A stretch of DNA of 64,000 nucleotides, taken from positions 1-64,000 of the forward strand of contig JACDOE010000005.1 in assembly GCA_017656255.1 (NCBI GenBank). The letters are read 5' to 3'. This document shows positions 59,273-64,000 of the stretch, piece after piece. This stretch comes from Bacillaceae bacterium. Lineage in GTDB: Bacteria > Bacillota > Bacilli > JACDOE01. The position numbers were made by a program, and so were the translations under genes. The notes beneath the pieces were generated by a model that was not told the origin of the DNA, made no database searches, and worked only from the letters and a program-made list of their open reading frames with translations. The number at the start of each line of letters is the position of its first letter. Position 1 is the first letter of the stretch.

Positions 59273-61087
59273 ATGCAAAATGAATTTATCGTCGTGGGCG
59301 GTGGTCTGGCCGGATTAATGGCCACAATCAAAATCGCGGAAGCAGGCGAGAAGGTCAAACTGTTTTCGCTTGTCCCGGTTCGGCGTTCCCATTCCGTCTG
59401 TGCCCAGGGAGGCATTAATGGCGCGGTGAATACCAAGGGCGAAGGCGACTCCACCTGGGAGCATTTTGACGATACCATTTACGGTGGCGATTTTCTGGCG
59501 GACCAACCTCCGGTGAAAGCCATGTGTGATGCAGCACCCGACATTATTTATATGCTGGATCGCATGGGGGTTCCCTTTAACCGTACGCCGGAAGGGCATA
59601 TCGATTTTCGCCGGCTGGGTGGCGCCAAATATTCGCGAACGGCTTTTTCCGGAGCGACCACCGGGCAACAGATCCTCTATGCACTGGATGAACAGGTGAG
59701 ACGTTATGAAGCGGAGGGGCTCGTTGAAAAATATGAATACTGGGAACTGGTGTCCCTGGTGATGGACGATGAACCCCGGTGTCGCGGCATTATCGCCCAG
59801 GATCTGAAATCGATGGAAATCAGGGAGTTTCGGGCAGATGCGGTGATACTGGCCACCGGCGGTGTCGGCTATATCTACCGGAAGAGTACCAATTCCGTCA
59901 TCAATACAGGAAGTGCGCACAGTATCGCCTATCAGCAGGGTGTTCATTACGCCAACGGGGAGTTTATCCAGATTCATCCCACTGCGATTCCCGGTGATGA
60001 CAAGTTGCGGCTGATGTCGGAATCGGCACGGGGCGAAGGGGGCCGGGTCTGGGTCTATAAAGACGGAAAACCCTGGTATTTCCTTGAGGAGAAATACCCG
60101 GCCTATGGAAACCTGGTTCCCCGTGATATCGCCACCCGGGAGATTTTCCATGTCTGTGTGGATTTGAAACTGGGCATTAACGGTGAAAACATGGTCTATC
60201 TGGATCTTTCCCACCTGCCGCAGGACCTGCTGGAAAAGAAACTGGGCGGGATACTGAACATCTATGAAAAATTTGTGGGCGATGATCCCCGCAAGCTTCC
60301 GATGAAAATTTTCCCCGCTGTCCATTATTCGATGGGCGGACTCTGGGTGGATTACGACCAGATGACCAATATTCCCGGCCTTTTTGCCTGCGGGGAATGT
60401 GACTATCAATATCACGGTGCCAACAGACTGGGAGCCAATTCGCTTCTGTCAGCAATCTTCGGCGGCATGGTCGCCGGACCGAAGGCCGTCGAGTATGCGA
60501 AAGGACTTGAAGTGGCATCACGTGATGTTCCCGATGCGATATTTGAAAGGGAAAGAAAGAAACAGGAAGAACACGTGCAGAAGATTTACAATATGGACGG
60601 CAGGGAGAATCCGTATCAGTTGCATGTGGAAATGAGTGACTGGATGGTAGAGAACGTCACGGTGGTCCGTTACAATGATCGGCTCAAGCAAACAGATGAA
60701 AAACTGCAGGAACTGATGGAACGCTGGCATCACATTGGGCTGGATGATGCATCCCGCTACAATAACCGCACTGTCTCTTTCGTCCGTCAGTTATGGAATA
60801 TGCTGCAACTGGCCCGTGTGATTACACTCGGTGCCTTAAATCGCAATGAAAGTCGCGGCGCCCACTATAAACCGGAATTTCCGGAACGGGATGATGAAAA
60901 CTGGCTGAAAACAACCATCGCGGATTATACACCGGACGGTCCGACATTTCGTTATGAACCGGTCGACATCCGGCACATCAAGCCGAGACCGAGACGTTAT
61001 GATGTGGTCAAAGAATCCAATGCCGAACAGGAGAGCGGCCAGAATCAGAATGAAGCGGCTGCTACAGGGGAGCGTGAAAACCGGTGA
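59273..61087 (+). CDS. sdhA: Succinate dehydrogenase/fumarate reductase flavoprotein subunit
   Basis: 604 residues, close to Bacillus SdhA. FIVVGGGLAGLMATIKIAEAGEKVKLFSLVPVRRSHSVCAQGGINGAVNTKGEGDS is the FAD site with the flavin-linked His in the RRSHSVCAQGG context, and HPTAIPGDDKLRLMSESARGEGGRVW the substrate site. CGECDYQYHGANRLGANSLLSAIFGG closes the FAD domain, and the C-terminal helical domain is complete. The ATG at 59273 has aaggggtg 9 bases upstream; a GTG at 59261 lies closer to the site. Its stop overlaps the sdhB GTG. Confidence 0.95.
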   Translation: MQNEFIVVGGGLAGLMATIKIAEAGEKVKLFSLVPVRRSHSVCAQGGINGAVNTKGEGDSTWEHFDDTIYGGDFLADQPPVKAMCDAAPDIIYMLDRMGVPFNRTPEGHIDFRRLGGAKYSRTAFSGATTGQQILYALDEQVRRYEAEGLVEKYEYWELVSLVMDDEPRCRGIIAQDLKSMEIREFRADAVILATGGVGYIYRKSTNSVINTGSAHSIAYQQGVHYANGEFIQIHPTAIPGDDKLRLMSESARGEGGRVWVYKDGKPWYFLEEKYPAYGNLVPRDIATREIFHVCVDLKLGINGENMVYLDLSHLPQDLLEKKLGGILNIYEKFVGDDPRKLPMKIFPAVHYSMGGLWVDYDQMTNIPGLFACGECDYQYHGANRLGANSLLSAIFGGMVAGPKAVEYAKGLEVASRDVPDAIFERERKKQEEHVQKIYNMDGRENPYQLHVEMSDWMVENVTVVRYNDRLKQTDEKLQELMERWHHIGLDDASRYNNRTVSFVRQLWNMLQLARVITLGALNRNESRGAHYKPEFPERDDENWLKTTIADYTPDGPTFRYEPVDIRHIKPRPRRYDVVKESNAEQESGQNQNEAAATGERENR

Positions 61088-61830
61088 GTAAAACGATTCG
61101 CATCAAAGTCAAAAGGCAGGACGGTGCCGATCAGAATCCGTACTGGGAAGAATTTGACATTCCCTATCGCCCCAACATGAACGTCATTTCTGCGTTAATG
61201 GAAATTCAGCGCAATCCTGTCAATGTCAAAGGGGAAAAAGTCCGTTCTGTGGTCTGGGAATACAATTGTCTGGAAGAAGTGTGCGGGGCATGCAGTATGG
61301 TGATCAATAACCAGGTCCGCCAGGCCTGTTCAGCCCTTGTCGATCAACTGGAACAGCCGATCGTTCTGGAACCGATGAGCACATTCCCGGTGGAAAAAGA
61401 TCTGGTGGTTAACCGGCAGCAGATGTTTGAGGGTCTGATGAAAATCAAGAGCTGGATTGAGATTGACGGCACGTATTCTCTCGGTCCGGGCCCCCGGGTA
61501 ACTCCCGAAGCTCAACAGGACGCCTATAAATATTCCACCTGTATGACCTGCGGCTGTTGTCTGGAGGCGTGCCCCAACGTCAATGACCATTCACCTTATC
61601 TGGGTCCGCAGGCGATGGCACAGGCCAGGTATTTCAACATGCATCCGACCGGAAAAAGAATGGAGCCAGAACGCCTGCAGGCCGTGATGAGCGGTGAAGG
61701 GATTGTAAACTGCGGGAACTCTCAAAACTGCGTCCAGGTGTGTCCCAAGGAGATTCCGTTGACGACGGCACTGGCAGAGCTGAATGGACAGGTCAACCGG
61801 TTTGCGATGAAAAGGTGGTTGAAAGGGTAG
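61084..61830 (+). CDS. sdhB: Succinate dehydrogenase/fumarate reductase iron-sulfur subunit
   Basis: 248 residues with three Fe-S cluster motifs: the 2Fe-2S set CLEEVCGACSMVIN plus a later Cys in RQACSALV, the 4Fe-4S CMTCGCCLEACP near residue 157, and a second set with CGNSQNCVQVCPKEIP near 215. The sequence RVTPEAQQDAYKYSTCMTCGCCLEACPNVN is that of Bacillus SdhB. It connects SdhA to the heme anchor. The GTG start overlaps the sdhA stop by 4 bases, and the thioesterase gene begins at the next base after its stop. Confidence 0.95.
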   Translation: MSKTIRIKVKRQDGADQNPYWEEFDIPYRPNMNVISALMEIQRNPVNVKGEKVRSVVWEYNCLEEVCGACSMVINNQVRQACSALVDQLEQPIVLEPMSTFPVEKDLVVNRQQMFEGLMKIKSWIEIDGTYSLGPGPRVTPEAQQDAYKYSTCMTCGCCLEACPNVNDHSPYLGPQAMAQARYFNMHPTGKRMEPERLQAVMSGEGIVNCGNSQNCVQVCPKEIPLTTALAELNGQVNRFAMKRWLKG

Positions 61831-62316
61831 ATGTCGGAACAGGATCGCGAGGCATTACTGAAACATCTGCATGACGAAATGAAGGCTCTATCAAAAGAGG
61901 AACTGGCACAAATTCAGCATGTGATTGGGTCCCTGAAAAAGAATAAAGAAGAAACCCTGCACTATCTGGGACATTTTCTGGGGATCGACATTCGCCCTGA
62001 CGGAGATGTATTTATGCATCTGGGCATGCATAATTCAAACACATATGGAAATGCCCAGGGCGGTGCCCTTTATACCCTGGCGGACGTCGCCATTGGCTAC
62101 AGAATCCTTGACGGGCTTGAAGCCGGTGAAAAAGTTTACACCCTCGAGATGAAAGTCAACTATTTAAAGCCGGGACAGGGAAATAGATTAAGAGCCAGGC
62201 CGGAAATTGTGCACCAGGGACGTAAAACCGTGGTGGGACAGTGCCGCATCGAAGATGAGCAGGGAGATCTTGTGGCACAGGCTTTGGGAACCTTTTATAT
62301 TGTTCGTTCACGTTAA
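61831..62316 (+). CDS. PaaI-family (hotdog) thioesterase
   Basis: 161 residues. After a helical N-terminal extension of about 45 residues comes the hotdog fold: FMHLGMHNSNTYGNAQGGALYTLADVAIGYRIL with the conserved N/H-G-G-x-x-x-x-x-A-D pattern, then VYTLEMKVNYLKPGQGNRLRARPEIVHQGRKTVVGQCRI. These enzymes hydrolyse stray acyl-CoA and recycle CoA. In this operon it may remove malyl-, citramalyl- or mesaconyl-CoA by-products. It begins immediately after sdhB. Confidence 0.85.
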   Translation: MSEQDREALLKHLHDEMKALSKEELAQIQHVIGSLKKNKEETLHYLGHFLGIDIRPDGDVFMHLGMHNSNTYGNAQGGALYTLADVAIGYRILDGLEAGEKVYTLEMKVNYLKPGQGNRLRARPEIVHQGRKTVVGQCRIEDEQGDLVAQALGTFYIVRSR

Positions 62317-62361
62317 AGGGTCATGTCATGTTTCGATATATATTGTGAAGGAGGTCTTGTT

Positions 62362-63204
62362 GTGCGGGAGGTATCATACCAGCAGATTGTCAGTGCCGTG
62401 AAAGACATGTGTATTCAAGCCAACTATAATCTGGGCGATGATACACTGAAAGCTTTTCGCGAAGCACTGAAACAGGAAGAATCAGAAACCGGTAAAGATG
62501 TCCTGAACCAGCTGATCGAGAATGCGCAAATCGCCTCGTCCGAACAGGTGCCCATGTGTCAGGATACCGGCATGGCGGTGTTTATCGTTGAACTGGGCCA
62601 GGACTGCCATATTACGGGCGGCAGTCTATATGATGCGATCAACCAGGGAATACGCGAGGGGTATGGTGACGGTTATCTGCGCCAGTCCGTTGTGAAAGAT
62701 CCCCTCGACCGCAAAAACACGGGCGATAATACCCCCGGTGTGGTTCATATCGAACTGGTGGAAGGGGATCGCTGTACGATTCATATGGCGGCTAAAGGAT
62801 TCGGCAGTGAAAATATGAGTCGTCTGCAGATGTTGAAACCGGCTGACGGGCTGGAAGGCGTTAAACAATTTATACTGGAAACGGTGAAACTGGCCGGCCC
62901 CAATGCCTGTCCGCCGATGGTTGTCGGCGTCGGCATCGGCGGGACATTCGAGAAGGCCGCCTATCTAGCCAAAAAATCCCTTTTTCGCGAGGTGGGAGAG
63001 CGAAATCCGCGTCCGGACCTCGCGGAACTGGAACAGGATTTAATCGAACAGATTAACAAACTGGGAATTGGTCCCCAGGGGATGGGTGGACGCACCACCG
63101 CGCTGGATGTTCATATTGAGACGTTTGCCACGCACATTGCGGGGCTTCCGGTGGCGGTCAACATCAATTGTCATGCCACCCGGCACAAAACGGCGGTATT
63201 GTAA
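62362..63204 (+). CDS. Class I fumarase/mesaconase/tartrate dehydratase, alpha subunit
   Basis: 280 residues, N-terminal half of the Fe-S dependent class I hydro-lyases. [23 protein letters not shown] holds the first cluster Cys; [29 protein letters not shown] has the second; [10 protein letters not shown] is at the end. Two-subunit members act on fumarate, mesaconate or L-tartrate. The GTG at 62362 has aaggaggt 6 bases upstream; the frame extends to 62323 without a site. The beta subunit follows after 15 bp. Mesaconate hydration to citramalate would feed the ligase and lyase of this operon. Confidence 0.9.
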   Translation: MREVSYQQIVSAVKDMCIQANYNLGDDTLKAFREALKQEESETGKDVLNQLIENAQIASSEQVPMCQDTGMAVFIVELGQDCHITGGSLYDAINQGIREGYGDGYLRQSVVKDPLDRKNTGDNTPGVVHIELVEGDRCTIHMAAKGFGSENMSRLQMLKPADGLEGVKQFILETVKLAGPNACPPMVVGVGIGGTFEKAAYLAKKSLFREVGERNPRPDLAELEQDLIEQINKLGIGPQGMGGRTTALDVHIETFATHIAGLPVAVNINCHATRHKTAVL

Positions 63205-63219
63205 TAGGAGGTTTTCGAC

Positions 63220-63780
63220 ATGTCAGTCAAAGAAATTAGGGTTCCCGGTGACGAGCAACAATTTTTGCAGTTAAAATCAGGTGATCGCGTCCTGATAACC
63301 GGCACACTCTATACGGCCCGTGATGCCGCTCACAAGCGGATGATCGAAACCCTGGAGGCCGGAGGAGAGCTTCCGATCAGTCTGGACGGCCAGGTCATAT
63401 ACTACGTCGGACCGACCCCGGCCAAACCCGGTCGGGTGATCGGCTCGGCGGGTCCCACAACCAGTGGCAGAATGGACAAATATACACCGCGATTACTGGA
63501 ACTGGGGTTAAAAGGGATGATCGGCAAAGGAAGGCGGAACCAGGATGTCCGCGACGCGATTGTCAAACATAAAGCTGTTTATTTTGCCGCCGTAGGTGGG
63601 GCGGCCGCCTTAATCGCCCGTTCGATTAAGTCCTCCGAGGTGATCGCCTATGAAGACCTGGGAACGGAAGCGATTCACCGGTTACAGGTCGAAAAATTCC
63701 CCGCCATCGTTGTCAATGATGCGTATGGCGGGGATCTGTACGAACAGGGCGAAAGACAATATCGTATTGATGAATCCTAG
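63220..63780 (+). CDS. Class I fumarase/mesaconase/tartrate dehydratase, beta subunit
   Basis: 186 residues, the C-terminal half of class I fumarases. LKSGDRVLITGTLYTARDAAHKRM is the family start; IYYVGPTPAKPGRVIGSAGPTTSGRMDKYTPRLLELGLKGMIGKG is the central block with the active-site region, and YFAAVGGAAALIARSIK follows. It pairs with the alpha subunit. Its stop codon overlaps that of the convergent gene at the window edge. No terminator is visible at the junction. Confidence 0.9.
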   Translation: MSVKEIRVPGDEQQFLQLKSGDRVLITGTLYTARDAAHKRMIETLEAGGELPISLDGQVIYYVGPTPAKPGRVIGSAGPTTSGRMDKYTPRLLELGLKGMIGKGRRNQDVRDAIVKHKAVYFAAVGGAAALIARSIKSSEVIAYEDLGTEAIHRLQVEKFPAIVVNDAYGGDLYEQGERQYRIDES

Positions 63781-64000
63781 TTATGTTTGTTAGCGGCCAG
63801 TTCATTGCCTGCTGCGATAACGGTCTCCCGGATCGGCAAATGATAGGGGCAATCCTGCTGGCACAGCGGCTGTTCACGACAGGGTTCGTATTCGGCACAT
63901 TGCTGATAGAGATCCTGATGCTTTTCAAGAAAACGTGTTCCTTTATCGGCCAGTCCATATTTCCGGTGAACGATGCTGGAAATCATGGTATCCGGAATAC
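63777..64000 (-). CDS. Cysteine-rich protein, partial (runs off the window)
   Basis: The C-terminal ~74 residues of a minus-strand gene that continues beyond the right edge; the frame is open to base 64000, so an ATG at 63986 is not necessarily the start. The visible end reads IVHRKYGLADKGTRFLEKHQ and has five Cys in YQQCAEYEPCREQPLCQQDCPY, a pattern that suggests metal or Fe-S binding. I do not recognise the family. It is convergent with the fumarase operon. Confidence 0.5.
   Translation of the reverse strand, partial: IPDTMISSIVHRKYGLADKGTRFLEKHQDLYQQCAEYEPCREQPLCQQDCPYHLPIRETVIAAGNELAANKHN

Noticed and set aside
59315-60415. 366-residue minus-strand frame opposite sdhA
   Set aside because: It is antisense to a highly conserved gene; its His/Gly-rich product reflects the codon bias of sdhA.
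1-64000. tRNA, rRNA, CRISPR arrays, insertion sequences, replication origin
   Set aside because: I looked for their usual sequence marks on both strands and found none that I could support.

Overview
The window looks like a chromosomal segment of an endospore-forming, moderate-GC Firmicute of the Bacillales. The evidence is a spore-coat transglutaminase (Tgl, Cys116 conserved), SinR and SinI homologues close to those of Bacillus subtilis, a Bacillus-type SdhCAB, S-layer homology (SLH) domains, a class D sortase, a CcpA-type cre box, strong GGAGG ribosome binding sites and many TTG/GTG starts. I cannot name a genus. I see no tRNA, rRNA, CRISPR array, IS element or phage.

Layout. 0.1-4.5 kb: a zinc-independent NADP oxidoreductase and a phenylacetyl-CoA epoxidase operon paaABCD (minus strand) behind a promoter with three TAACGTT boxes. 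4.6-11.2 kb: single genes (NlpC/P60 hydrolase, protein-kinase-like protein, Tgl, MFS exporter, GNAT acetyltransferase, PP2C-like protein). 11.2-13.4 kb: an SLH-anchored peptide-binding protein. 13.8-21.5 kb: an acyl-CoA catabolic operon (two acyl-CoA ligases, acyl-CoA dehydrogenase, frameshifted class III CoA-transferase, 3-hydroxyacyl-CoA dehydrogenase, thiolase) with a perfect cre site in its leader.

21.5-38 kb is the most interesting part. A sortase D/LPNTA surface-protein operon and a complete Tad/Flp pilus operon flank two sinI-sinR cassettes. Each sinI is preceded by a sequence that reads as a GEMM (c-di-GMP-I type) riboswitch. The sinI genes encode only 50 and 51 residues. The surface-protein and pilus promoters share one architecture: the same -35 and -10 hexamers, a 17-bp spacer, a 9-bp gap to a TTCGTT-NN-AACGAA palindrome, and a second site exactly 71 bp upstream. 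These sites resemble the SinR GTTCTYT box. Between the cassettes lies a gene for a catalytically degenerate alpha/beta-hydrolase fused to a SARP-type DNA-binding/BTAD region, probably a ligand-sensing regulator. I infer a switch in which c-di-GMP controls SinI, SinI antagonises SinR, and SinR controls surface protein and pili.

38-42.5 kb: MFS transporter, HAD protein, DnaQ-like exonuclease and a cNMP/CBS/nucleotidyltransferase protein. 42.7-50.3 kb: tartrate/D-malate dehydrogenase, a DctB-DctS-DctR dicarboxylate-sensing system and the TRAP transporter dctPQM. 50.4-63.8 kb: a C4/C5-dicarboxylate operon with a DASS transporter, fumarate-reductase-like flavoprotein, GntR regulator, CitE-like lyase, SucCD-like CoA ligase, MmgE/PrpD protein, SdhCAB, thioesterase and two-subunit class I fumarase/mesaconase. 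Three copies of a TTGGAT-N5-ATCC operator mark the GntR regulon. Together these enzymes could take a dicarboxylate to acetyl-CoA plus pyruvate or glyoxylate. A partial cysteine-rich gene runs off the right edge.
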